DNA of 64,000 nt, taken from Nocardia asteroides. GTDB lineage: Bacteria > Actinomycetota > Actinomycetes > Mycobacteriales > Mycobacteriaceae. The stretch is taken from the NCBI RefSeq assembly GCF_021183625.1, contig NZ_CP089214.1:5580001-5644000 (forward strand), read 5' to 3'. Under the pieces are notes generated by a model. The model was given only the letters and a program-made list of their open reading frames with translations, was not told where the DNA came from and made no database searches. Of this stretch, positions 32,373-42,734 are shown one piece after another; the stretch's first letter is position 1, and each line of letters begins with the position of its first letter. The position numbers were made by a program, and so were the translations under genes.

Positions 32373-33169
32373 TCCGGCGCTGGGAGTTCTCCGATCTGGA
32401 GTTCAAGGTGCTCTGCGAAGATGTCAGGCCCGGTGAGATACCCGACCCCTTCACCTACACCAGCACCATCCGCTCCGCCGCGGCACTGGAGACCGCGACG
32501 GCGGGCGTACTGCGCGACTTCCGCGATCGCTACGACCCCGACCTGGAGGATCTGGCGGACGCCCTGTCCAAGCCCGATGTGGCGGTGACAGCCGAGGCCT
32601 GGAACGACCGCGACATCGAGAACCCGAAGGAGTGGATCAGGGTACTCGGGCTGCGCAGGCGGGCCCGCGGCTTCGTGATCAGGCAGCACCCGGGCGAGAC
32701 CGTGCTGCACAGCGCCGGATTCGATGTCGTGGAGTGCGATCCGCACGCCCTCGCCGACCGGGTGCTCGCGCTGCTGCCGGTAACCGAATCCGGGCGGGAC
32801 ACCCCGATACCGATCCTGGACCCCGCGGTGCGGAACCCCGGCGGTGAGACCGCCTACAGCTCCATGATCTCCGACAACGACGACCCGGACGACCGCGATT
32901 CCGCGCGCAGCGCGGCGTTCTTCGCGATTCCGGCCAGTGCCTCCGGGCTGCTCCGGGTGTTACAGGGCCGGTCGAAGTTCGGGCCGCGCGGGCGGGTCGA
33001 GACGGCGATGCTCTGGCGCGACGTGCCGGGCGACGGCCGGTACGTGATGCCGATGAGCAGCTCGCCGGTGGCCCGCGGGATGGGCACCGAGGAGCTGGTG
33101 GTCTGGGTGGACGAGCACATCGCGGAGATCGTCGACCGGCTGGAGCGGCACCGGGAAGACGAGGAATGA
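32369..33169 (+). CDS. espG: EspG-family ESX chaperone (2)
   Basis: 266 residues from a GTG overlapping the substrate stop. It has the same landmarks as chaperone 1: WEFSDLEFKVLCED, PDPFTYTSTI, RARGFVIRQHPGETVLHSAGFDVVECDPHALAD, GRSKFGPRGRVETAMLWRD, DGRYVMP and WVDEHIAEIVDRL. It probably serves the substrate at 29727. The stop overlaps the next gene by ATGA, so substrate 2 and chaperones 2 and 3 form one coupled chain. Confidence 0.88.
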   Translation: MIRRWEFSDLEFKVLCEDVRPGEIPDPFTYTSTIRSAAALETATAGVLRDFRDRYDPDLEDLADALSKPDVAVTAEAWNDRDIENPKEWIRVLGLRRRARGFVIRQHPGETVLHSAGFDVVECDPHALADRVLALLPVTESGRDTPIPILDPAVRNPGGETAYSSMISDNDDPDDRDSARSAAFFAIPASASGLLRVLQGRSKFGPRGRVETAMLWRDVPGDGRYVMPMSSSPVARGMGTEELVVWVDEHIAEIVDRLERHREDEE

Positions 33170-33867
33170 CCGGCGCCGCATGGAGCTTCGGCGATCTGGA
33201 GTTCAAGGCGCTCTGCGACGAGTACCGGCGGGGCAACCTGCCGGAGCCCTTCACCTTCACCAGCCGGATCGTGCGGGCCGAGCCGTACGCCGCCGAGATC
33301 GACCGGCTGCGGCAGATCGTGCGGGGTACCGCGCACCCGGAGTTCCAGGCGCTGGCCCGCGCCATCGCCGCTCCCGAGGTGTTCCTGGTGGCGCACTCCT
33401 GGAGCGACTTCGCGCACGGCGATCCGGAGACGCACGTGCGCGGGCACGCCCTCGTCCACGGCGAGCACTGCTTCGTGCTCACGCAGCGACCGGGCGAGAC
33501 GCTGTGGCACAGCCGCGGGTTCGACGTGGTCGCCCGCCCGCGGGCGGAGCTGGCGGCCACGCTGCTCGCGCTCTACGGCGAGGTGGCCGCCGGAGCGCTC
33601 CCGGGTGTCGCCGCCGCGCCGCCGGGGGAGCGGTCCCCCTTCCTCGAGGCCCCGGCCACCGCGTCCGGCTTCGTCAAGGTGCTCTCCGGCGCCCGCGGGG
33701 CCGACGGGGAGCGCAGCGAGGTCGGCATGTTCTGGCGAGATTTCACCGGTGACGGCCGCTACGCGCAGCCGCTGCACCGCTCCGCGCGGTTCGCCCTGCC
33801 GATGGGCGCCGCGGAACTCGCCGCCTGGGCCACCGAACAGATCGCGGACGTGTTGCCCGCGCTCTAG
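33166..33867 (+). CDS. espG: EspG-family ESX chaperone (3), shorter
   Basis: 233 residues, about 30 fewer than the other two. It keeps WSFGDLEFKALCDEY, LPEPFTFTSRI, CFVLTQRPGETLWHSRGFDVV, then GMFWRDFTGDGRYAQP and AWATEQIADVL, but lacks the GRSKFGPRGR segment (replaced by SGARGADGERSE) and the acidic insert before it. It has no substrate gene directly upstream, so its partner may be encoded elsewhere or may be one of the two large proteins upstream. That pairing is speculation. Confidence 0.85.
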   Translation: MTGAAWSFGDLEFKALCDEYRRGNLPEPFTFTSRIVRAEPYAAEIDRLRQIVRGTAHPEFQALARAIAAPEVFLVAHSWSDFAHGDPETHVRGHALVHGEHCFVLTQRPGETLWHSRGFDVVARPRAELAATLLALYGEVAAGALPGVAAAPPGERSPFLEAPATASGFVKVLSGARGADGERSEVGMFWRDFTGDGRYAQPLHRSARFALPMGAAELAAWATEQIADVLPAL

Positions 33868-33904
33868 TCTGAACCCGATTCGGCGACGATCGGGAGGCGC
33901 AGGC

Positions 33905-35119
33905 ATGGCGACGGCACTGACGAAGGGGCAGAACGGGGCATTGCCCCCCGGCCCGGTGACGGTCGCGATCCGCTCGGCCGTCGCGGCCGACGTCGCCGCG
34001 CTACTGGTGACCGCGGGCGGGAAGGTCCGCTCCGACGCGGATTTCGTCTTCTTCAATCAGCCGCAGGCACCGGGTGTCGCCCTGCGCGACGGCGTGCTGA
34101 CCGTCGACCCCGCGCAGCTGCCCGCGGAGATCGCGCAGGTGCGGGTGGTGCTCACGCTCGACGACCCGAGCGGCCGCTTCGGCGACCACCCGGCCCCGGT
34201 GGCGAGCGTGACCGGCTACGAATACGTGGTAGCCGGGCTGAGCAGCGAATCGGTGGTGATCGCGCTGGAGCTGTACCGGCGCGGCGCCGACTGGAAGGTG
34301 CGCGCGGTCGGCCAGGGGTACGCGGGCGGCTTCGCCGACCTGGTCACCGACCACGGCGTCTCGGTGGACGACGGGGAAACCGCACCGCCGGTGGTGCGCT
34401 CGGTGCCGGGCGAGGCGAAGCTCTCGCTGGAGAAGCGGCAGACGCTCGACCTGCGCAAGCGCGAGGTCTCGACCGTGCTGCACGCCAGGCAGGCGAGCGA
34501 CGTCAGGGCCCGGGTGGTGCTGGTGCTCGACAAGACCGGAAGCATGGCCAAGCAGTACCACCGCAGGGTGGTGCACCGGGTGGTCGAGCGGATGGTGCCG
34601 ATCGCCATCCAGCTGGACGACGACGGCACGCTGGAGCCGTACCTCTACGCGCTGAAGTTCGCGCAGCTGCCGGAGATCACGGTCGAGCACGCCGAGCGGT
34701 GGTGCGAGACGTTCCTGCACCTCAACGGCGTGCACGGCGGCATCGACTACGGCGCGCTCGGCGCCCGCAACGAGGAGCTGCCGATCATCGGCGAGATCAT
34801 CTCCACGCTGCGCCGCGGCGGCCCGCCCACCCTCGTGCTCTTCTTCACCGACGGCGGCTTCGCGAAGAAGCGCGAGATCGCCGAGCTCATGCGCACCGCG
34901 GCGGAGCTGCCCGCGTTCTGGCAGTTCGTCGGGCTCGGCAAGGCGAACTACGGGCTGCTGCGCTCGCTGGACGAGATGGACGGCCGCGTCGTCGACAACG
35001 CCGGGTTCTTCGCGCTGGACGACGTCGACCTGGTGGACGACGCCGAGCTCTACGCGCGGCTGCTCGGCGAATTCCCGGACTGGCTCCGGGCCGCCCGCGC
35101 GGCCGGTATCACGGGCTGA
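33905..35119 (+). CDS. TerD-domain and vWA-domain protein
   Basis: 404 residues, ATG with GGGAGG upstream, 37 bases after the last EspG gene. Residues ~15-160 form a TerD domain (DADFVFFNQP, VVLTLDDP, ALELYRRGADWKVRAVGQGY). Residues ~200-400 form a von Willebrand A domain whose metal site reads VLVLDKTGSM (DxTxS form) with LVLFFTDGGF further on. TerD/vWA proteins belong to the Ter stress or chemical-defence complexes, which bind Ca2+ at the membrane. Its position as last gene of the ESX operon, close to a TerD-HNH gene, suggests a linked Ter-type module. Confidence 0.88.
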   Translation: MATALTKGQNGALPPGPVTVAIRSAVAADVAALLVTAGGKVRSDADFVFFNQPQAPGVALRDGVLTVDPAQLPAEIAQVRVVLTLDDPSGRFGDHPAPVASVTGYEYVVAGLSSESVVIALELYRRGADWKVRAVGQGYAGGFADLVTDHGVSVDDGETAPPVVRSVPGEAKLSLEKRQTLDLRKREVSTVLHARQASDVRARVVLVLDKTGSMAKQYHRRVVHRVVERMVPIAIQLDDDGTLEPYLYALKFAQLPEITVEHAERWCETFLHLNGVHGGIDYGALGARNEELPIIGEIISTLRRGGPPTLVLFFTDGGFAKKREIAELMRTAAELPAFWQFVGLGKANYGLLRSLDEMDGRVVDNAGFFALDDVDLVDDAELYARLLGEFPDWLRAARAAGITG

Positions 35120-35128
35120 GCCGTGGGC

Positions 35129-35422
35129 TCAGCCGATGACGGCGTTCATGATGGTGCCCGCGCTGGTGGCAACGACGCCGCCGATCATGGCGCCCGCCAC
35201 CATCTTCGGTGATTCCAGCCCGCCGCCGGTCCACTTCTCCCAGGCGAACTTGCCGCCCGCGAAGATGATCGCGACGATGCCCGCGAGCAGGACGAACCAG
35301 GTGAAGTAGCGGACGAGCTGCAGGAACTTGTCGGAGATCGGCGGCGCTTCCGGGCTGGGGTTACCGATCTGCGCCAGCGTGTCGTAGAACGCCAGCGTGT
35401 CGAGGGCGGAGGCCATGATCAT
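35129..35422 (-). CDS. Two-helix membrane protein, VirB2/TrbC pilin-like (1)
   Basis: 97 residues. Two hydrophobic segments, FTWFVLLAGIVAIIFAGGKFA and MVAGAMIGGVVATSAGTIM, are separated by a short basic turn EKWTGGG. This is the pattern of VirB2/TrbC-type pilins and related small proteins near conjugation-like ATPases in Nocardia and Rhodococcus. Apart from the region before the first helix it is nearly the same protein as the one at 35697 on the opposite strand. It is convergent with TerD-vWA. No signal peptidase site was recognised and no VirB4/VirD4 partner lies in the window. Confidence 0.75.
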   Translation of the reverse strand: MIMASALDTLAFYDTLAQIGNPSPEAPPISDKFLQLVRYFTWFVLLAGIVAIIFAGGKFAWEKWTGGGLESPKMVAGAMIGGVVATSAGTIMNAVIG

Positions 35423-35696
35423 GGTCTGCTCACTCCGGATCGTGGGTCAGGGCGGGGAACACTCCTGGAATCGTATCCGGTCGCCGGGGTGCGTGTGCCA
35501 CGTCCGGCTCGAGTCGGCGCGCGTCGTCCGGTTTCGCGCAGCCGGCGCCGGGCGGTCGCGGCGGGGAGGTGGCAGCGCAGGGGCGGATGGGGCAGTGCCC
35601 GGACCGACAGCGGCGGCGAGGCGGCTCGGAGCCGTATCCTCGACGGATAGCGAATTGTCCGTGGGCAGAACGTGTCCTGAAGAGGGGAGTGCAGCG

Positions 35697-35990
35697 GTGA
35701 GCATCATCCTGGCGTCGGTGGGGGACGCTTTCACGACGCTGGCCCAGGTGGGCAACCCGACGCCGGAGGCACCGCCGCTGTCGGACAAGATCATGCAGTT
35801 CGTCCGGTACATCACCTGGTTCGCGCTGCTCTCCGGCATCATCGCGATCATCTACGCCGGTGGCCGCTTCGCCTGGGAGAAGTGGAGCGGCAGCGGGCTG
35901 CAGTCGCCGAAGCAGATCGCCGGCGCCATGATCGGCGGCGTCGTCGCGACCAGCGCGGGCACCATCATGAACGCCGTGCTCAATATCTGA
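35697..35990 (+). CDS. Two-helix membrane protein, VirB2/TrbC pilin-like (2)
   Basis: 97 residues from a GTG with GAGGGGAG upstream; the frame is open further upstream but lacks an initiation site there. It is a paralogue of the protein at 35129-35422: both share QxGNPxPEAPPxSDK, VRYxTWFxLLxGIxAIIxAGGxFAWEKW and AGAMIGGVVATSAGTIMNAV. The two genes are divergent with a 274-base region between their starts, an inverted duplication. It ends 6 bases before the convergent TerD-HNH gene. Confidence 0.78.
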   Translation: MSIILASVGDAFTTLAQVGNPTPEAPPLSDKIMQFVRYITWFALLSGIIAIIYAGGRFAWEKWSGSGLQSPKQIAGAMIGGVVATSAGTIMNAVLNI

Positions 35991-35996
35991 GACCGC

Positions 35997-37640
35997 TCAG
36001 ATCCGGGCGCCCTTGGCCCGGTTGCAGGCCCGGCACAGGATCTGCAGGTTGGCGGCGCTGGTCGCGCCGCCCCTGCTGATCGGGATGACGTGGTCGAACT
36101 CCAGGTAGTGGCCGTCGCCGCACTCCACGCAGCGCCCGCCGTCGCGCTGCCACACCGCGGCCTTGACCTCCTGCGGGACGCTGCGCGAATCGCGCTGCCC
36201 CGGGCTCAGCACCAGCCGCTTCGCCACCCGCAGCGCGCCCTCCAGCACGGCCGCCACGTACTCCGGGTCGGCCACCGTGAAGGTGGCGCCGCCGCGCGCC
36301 GAGGTCGCCGCGACCACCACGTCGCCGCGTTCGACCCGCACCGAGACCACCCGCGCCCACGGCAGCTCGGTGCCGATGCCGTGCCCGGTGAAGCGCAGCT
36401 TCTTGTTGCTCGCGATCAGCCTGCCCTCGGTGCGGCGCGGGCCGCGGGCGAGGATCCGCAGGTGCACGGCGGTGATGTCGAGGTGCACCGCCTCCTCCGG
36501 GTCGAGGTGCAGCCCGGGTGCGCGCACCAGCGGCAGCTGCCCGCCGCGCAGCCTGCTCAGGGTGTGCCCGCGCTGCATCCGGCGGCGCAGGTCGTCGATC
36601 AGCGGGCCGCCGAGCCGCAGCTCGGTGACGGCGTGCTCGAACGATTCCAGCTCGTCGTCGAGCACCTCGCCGTCGGCGAAGGCGAAGGTGACCAGCCGCT
36701 CCGCGTGCGCGATCCCGATCTCGCGCAGCAGCTCCCGGCCCCGGTGCTCCTCGATCCGCCGGTAGCGCAGCGCGGCGAGCAGGTCGTCCCAGCCGGTGCC
36801 GTCGAGGCCGTCGGCGGCGAGCACCCGGCGGGCCCGCGCCTGCCACTGCGCGAGGTACTCGGCGACCCGCTGCTCACAGCCGCGGCAGGGCGCGAGGCCG
36901 CCGAGCACGCGGCGGCGCAGCTCGGCACCGCAGCGCGGGCAGCGCCGGGAGCCTGCCGGCACGTGCACCGCGGTCTCGGTGGTCCAGCCGGAGCCGTCCC
37001 ACCAGCGCAGCCGGGTGCGGTCGTCCGGGTCGGGGTGCCAGTCCGCGCGCTCGGGGGCCGGCGGCGGTGGCGGCGGCAGAACCCGGTGCGGGCGGGTGAG
37101 CTCCGGGCCGCGCCGATCGGATTCGGCGACGGCGACGCCGAATTCGGTGACCAGCCCGGCCAGCCCGCTCGCCCAGCCCTGGCCGACCGCGCGGAACCGC
37201 CAACCGCCGTCGCGCCGGTAGAACTCGCCGAACAACAGCGCCCGGACGGGCTCCGCGCCGGTGGCGGCGAACCGCGTGACCGGGCCGCTCGCGTCGAGCA
37301 CCTCCAGCGTCAGCCCGGACATCTCGGCGAAGGTGCCCGCCTCCAGCGCGCCGCCGATCACGATGCGCTGCACCGCCGCCTCGGTGCGCGGCAGCGAGAC
37401 GCTGAGCCGCGCGGTGTGCGGCTCCGGCTGCTGATCCAGCGTGACGGCCTGGGAGAGGTGCCGGGGAGCGTTGAAGAACACCAGATCCCGATCCGAGCGG
37501 ACCGTGCCATCGGCGCCGAGCAGCAGCGCGACCGCGTCCATCGCGTGCTCGGAGCGCCACGAAATCACCACGGCCAGCAGCGAACCCGGGACCTCGGTGT
37601 GCGCGCCCCTACTCAGCTCCGGTGTGGTGGATCGTTCCAT
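35997..37640 (-). CDS. TerD-DUF2510-HNH endonuclease fusion protein
   Basis: 547 residues from the ATG at 37640; no strong ribosome site, so the start is moderately certain. Domains in order: TerD (DLVFFNAP, LFGEFYRRDGGWRFRAVGQGW) to ~175; a Pro linker (PPPPPP); DUF2510 (ADWHPDPDDRTRLRWWDGSGWT); a zinc ribbon (CPRCGAELRRR...CRGCE); a helical region; a strand-rich region with LIASNKKLRFTGHGIGTELPW like a PH/SHOCT-linked domain; and a C-terminal HNH nuclease (CVECGDGHYLEFDHVIPISRGG, NLQILCRACNRAKG) with its paired Cys and His-His/Asn residues intact. Combining a Ter domain with an HNH nuclease suggests a defence or DNA-damage role; this is inference. Confidence 0.85.
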   Translation of the reverse strand: MERSTTPELSRGAHTEVPGSLLAVVISWRSEHAMDAVALLLGADGTVRSDRDLVFFNAPRHLSQAVTLDQQPEPHTARLSVSLPRTEAAVQRIVIGGALEAGTFAEMSGLTLEVLDASGPVTRFAATGAEPVRALLFGEFYRRDGGWRFRAVGQGWASGLAGLVTEFGVAVAESDRRGPELTRPHRVLPPPPPPAPERADWHPDPDDRTRLRWWDGSGWTTETAVHVPAGSRRCPRCGAELRRRVLGGLAPCRGCEQRVAEYLAQWQARARRVLAADGLDGTGWDDLLAALRYRRIEEHRGRELLREIGIAHAERLVTFAFADGEVLDDELESFEHAVTELRLGGPLIDDLRRRMQRGHTLSRLRGGQLPLVRAPGLHLDPEEAVHLDITAVHLRILARGPRRTEGRLIASNKKLRFTGHGIGTELPWARVVSVRVERGDVVVAATSARGGATFTVADPEYVAAVLEGALRVAKRLVLSPGQRDSRSVPQEVKAAVWQRDGGRCVECGDGHYLEFDHVIPISRGGATSAANLQILCRACNRAKGARI

Positions 37641-37775
37641 GGTGAAGGGAACTATGCCACGGGGCACCGACACGCCCGGACCGCCGGAGCGGGCGCCGGA
37701 CGGTTCTGGCGTGCCGTCCGGCGTGCGCCGGAGTACGGTGGCTGCGGATTCGCCGAGCACCAGGAGATCAGCATC

Positions 37776-38027
37776 GTGGCCAGCCCTGCCCTGTCGCCCG
37801 CGCCCGTCGTCCAGGCAGATCGGTGGAGCGGGGTGGTGAGCTGGTTCGATGCCGCGAAGGGGTTCGGGTTCCTCGCCGCCGATGACGACCCGGCCCCGGT
37901 CTTCGTGGAGTACACCGGTATCGAGGGTCCGGGGTACCGCACGCTGCACGCCGGGCAGCCGGTCACCTTCGTGCGCACCGTGGGGCCGCGCGGTCCCGAG
38001 GCAGGCGCCGTGCGGGCTGTGGTCTGA
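37776..38027 (+). CDS. Cold-shock-domain protein
   Basis: 83 residues from a GTG with AGGAG about 10 bases upstream. It has the cold-shock fold motifs GVVSWFDAAKGFGFLAADD (RNP1 region) and PVFVEYTGIEG (RNP2 region; the usual VFVHYSAI is altered), then GQPVTFVRTVGPRGPEA. A 15-residue N-terminal extension makes it longer than CspA (about 67-70 residues). It would bind single-stranded RNA or DNA. It is divergent from the TerD-HNH gene, with 135 bases between starts. Confidence 0.85.
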   Translation: MASPALSPAPVVQADRWSGVVSWFDAAKGFGFLAADDDPAPVFVEYTGIEGPGYRTLHAGQPVTFVRTVGPRGPEAGAVRAVV

Positions 38028-38085
38028 CCCGCGGACCGGCGGCGAGTGCCGCGGTCTAACTGCGGACCGGCGCGGGTGCTGCGGG

Positions 38086-40275
<2,190 letters not shown>

Positions 40276-40363
40276 CGTGCCCCGAACCCTACGCCGAGCA
40301 GCACCGGAGCAACTGCTGCCGCACGCCTTCAGTTGGGCGGCGGAGCTAGGGCAGAATGTCGGC

Positions 40364-41416
40364 ATGTCTGTAGCGCAACCGGCCGACGTGAAACGCGATG
40401 TGGTCGACTTCGCGGTCGTCGGTCAGTGGATGGAAGAGCAGGGGCTGCCGGGCGGACCGTTCGAGGACGTGGTCGCGCTCGGCGGCGGCACCCAGAACAT
40501 CATGCTGAGGTTCCGGCGCGGCGGCCGCGAGTACGTGCTCCGCCGCGGCCCCGAACACCTGCGGCCCAAGTCCAACGAGGTGATCCGGCGCGAGGCCAGG
40601 CTGCTCGGCGCGCTGAACGGCACCGACGTGCGCGCGCCGCGGGTGATCGCCGCCAACCCGGACGAGACGCTGATCGGCGCCGTCTTCTACCTGATGGAGC
40701 CGATCACCGGCTTCAACCCGCAGACCGAACTCCCCGAGCCGCACGCGAGCGACCCCGAGCTGCGCCGGGGCATGGGGCTCTCCGCGGTCGAGGCCATCGC
40801 CCGGCTCGGCGCGCTCGACTACCGCGAACTCGGGCTCGACGACTACGGCCGCCCGGACGGCTTCCTGGAGCGCCAGGTGCCGCGCTGGCTCGGCGAGCTG
40901 GAGTCGTACACGCAGAACGAGGGGTACCCGGGGCCGCGGATTCCCGGCATCGACGCGGTCGGCGACTGGCTGGAGCGCAACCGCCCGGCCGAGTGGACCC
41001 CCGGCATCCTGCACGGCGACTGCCACCTGGCGAACATCATGTTCTCCTACGACGGCCCCGAGGTCGCCGCGCTGGTCGACTGGGAGATGTCGACCATCGG
41101 CGACCCGCTGCTCGACCTGGGCTGGCAGCTGGCCACCAGGCCCGAGCCGGGGACGACCGGCGCCGCGCTGGTCGGGCTGCTCGGCGCGGCGGGCGGGCTG
41201 CCGACCGCGGCCGAGATGATCGAGCACTACGGCCGCTTCTCCACCCGCGACCTGAGCGCCGTCGACTGGTACACCGTGCTCGCCTGCTTCAAGCTCGGCA
41301 TCGTGCTGGAGGGCACGCACGCCCGCGCCTTCGCGGGCAAGGCGCCCAAGCAGGTCGGTGACTTCCTGCACGCCATCACCCTGGAGCTCTTCGAGCGGGC
41401 GCAGCGTCTGATCTGA
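40364..41416 (+). CDS. APH-fold phosphotransferase family protein
   Basis: 350 residues from the ATG (MSVAQPADV). It has the aminoglycoside-phosphotransferase/choline-kinase fold: a nucleotide loop LGGGTQNIMLRFRR, catalytic HGDCHLANIMF (near residue 222), and metal-binding VDWEMSTIGDPLLDLGW. This subfamily resembles the ACAD10/ACAD11 N-terminal kinase and is often linked with acyl-CoA dehydrogenases; it is not typical of drug-resistance enzymes. It is divergent from pabAB (88 bases between starts). CAGAAT 6 bases before the ATG may be a leaderless -10. Substrate unknown. Confidence 0.88.
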   Translation: MSVAQPADVKRDVVDFAVVGQWMEEQGLPGGPFEDVVALGGGTQNIMLRFRRGGREYVLRRGPEHLRPKSNEVIRREARLLGALNGTDVRAPRVIAANPDETLIGAVFYLMEPITGFNPQTELPEPHASDPELRRGMGLSAVEAIARLGALDYRELGLDDYGRPDGFLERQVPRWLGELESYTQNEGYPGPRIPGIDAVGDWLERNRPAEWTPGILHGDCHLANIMFSYDGPEVAALVDWEMSTIGDPLLDLGWQLATRPEPGTTGAALVGLLGAAGGLPTAAEMIEHYGRFSTRDLSAVDWYTVLACFKLGIVLEGTHARAFAGKAPKQVGDFLHAITLELFERAQRLI

Positions 41417-41549
41417 ATCTGGAACGTGTTCCGCCGGGTGGTCGATCTTCGGCAGGGCAATTTCGCGTCAGCACTAGAACGTGTTTCAATCTTCTCGTAG
41501 TGTAAGGGCTGTCACAGTCAGCCATGCGCATGCGAGAGGTCGACGCGAA

Positions 41550-42680
41550 ATGAAGACGAAGGGCGCGATCCTGTGGGGGATCGACGAGCCGTGGTCGGTG
41601 GAGGAGATCGAGGTCGGTGACCCGGTCGCAGGCGAGGTGCAGATCCAGCTGGAGACAGCGGGGATGTGCCACTCCGACCACCACATCGTGACCGGCGCGA
41701 CCCCGATGCCGTCCTTCCCGGTCATGGGCGGGCACGAGGGCGCGGGCGTGATCACCAAGCTCGGCCCGAACGTCCCGGCCGACCTGGCCGTCGGCGACCA
41801 CGTGGTGCTCTCGTTCATCCCCGCCTGCGGCCGCTGTCCGGCCTGCGTGAGCGGCAACATGGCGCTCTGCGACCTCGGCATGGGGTTGCTCATGGGCCAG
41901 GCCATCAGCGACGGCACCTACCGGATCCAGGCGCGCGGGCAGAACGTCATCCCGATGTGCCTGCTCGGCACCTTCTCGCCGTACATGACGGTGCACCACA
42001 CCTCGGTGGTGAAGATCGACCCCACCGTCCCGTTCGAGGTCGCCTGCCTGGTCGGCTGCGGCGTGCCCACCGGCTTCGGCTCGTCCACGCATGTGGCGAA
42101 CGTGCAGCCGGGCGAGACCGTGGTGATCGCGGGCATCGGCGGCGTCGGGATGAGCGCGCTGCAGGGCGCGGTGCTCTCCGGCGCCTCCAAGGTGGTCGCC
42201 ATCGACCCCAACCCGTGGAAGCGCGAGCAGGCGCAGAAGTTCGGCGCCACGCACGCCTTCGCCAGCATGGCCGAGGCCATCGTGCCGCTCATGGAGGCCA
42301 CCGAGGGCCGGATGGCGGAGAAGGTCGTGCTCACCATGGGTGAGATGCACGGCGACTACATCGAGGAGGGGCTCATCCTCACCAGCAAGGCGGGCACCGT
42401 CGTGGTCACCTCGATGGGCCGGATGGACGCCTCCGACGTCAAGCTGAACAGCTTCCTGCTCTCCATGCTGCAGAAGACCGTCAAGGGCTGCATCTTCGGC
42501 GGCGGCAACGCCCGCCAGGACATCCCGGCGCTGCTCCGGCTGTACAAGTCCGGCCAGCTCAACCTGGACGACATGGTGACCCGCAGCTACCGGCTGGAGG
42601 ACATCAACCAGGGCTACCAGGACATGCTCGACGGCAAGAACATCCGCGGCATCATCAAGTACTCGGACGCCGATCGCTGA
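41550..42680 (+). CDS. NDMA-dependent alcohol dehydrogenase
   Basis: 376 residues, ATG at MKTKGAILWG. Zinc-dependent medium-chain dehydrogenase: catalytic zinc ligands in GMCHSDHH and GGHEGAG; four structural-zinc Cys in PACGRCPACVSGNMALC; cofactor loop GIGGVGMSALQGAV followed by VVAIDPN, with Asp selecting NAD. Close to the nicotinoprotein (NDMA-dependent) alcohol dehydrogenases of mycobacteria, Rhodococcus and Amycolatopsis, which keep NAD(H) bound and pass electrons to an unknown acceptor, often mycofactocin-linked. No mycofactocin genes are in the window. It would oxidise primary alcohols to aldehydes. Confidence 0.92.
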   Translation: MKTKGAILWGIDEPWSVEEIEVGDPVAGEVQIQLETAGMCHSDHHIVTGATPMPSFPVMGGHEGAGVITKLGPNVPADLAVGDHVVLSFIPACGRCPACVSGNMALCDLGMGLLMGQAISDGTYRIQARGQNVIPMCLLGTFSPYMTVHHTSVVKIDPTVPFEVACLVGCGVPTGFGSSTHVANVQPGETVVIAGIGGVGMSALQGAVLSGASKVVAIDPNPWKREQAQKFGATHAFASMAEAIVPLMEATEGRMAEKVVLTMGEMHGDYIEEGLILTSKAGTVVVTSMGRMDASDVKLNSFLLSMLQKTVKGCIFGGGNARQDIPALLRLYKSGQLNLDDMVTRSYRLEDINQGYQDMLDGKNIRGIIKYSDADR

Positions 42681-42734
42681 TCGCGGCCGATCGGCCCCCG
42701 GCGCTCGCGCGTTCGCTTCCGTAGGCTCGGCGGT

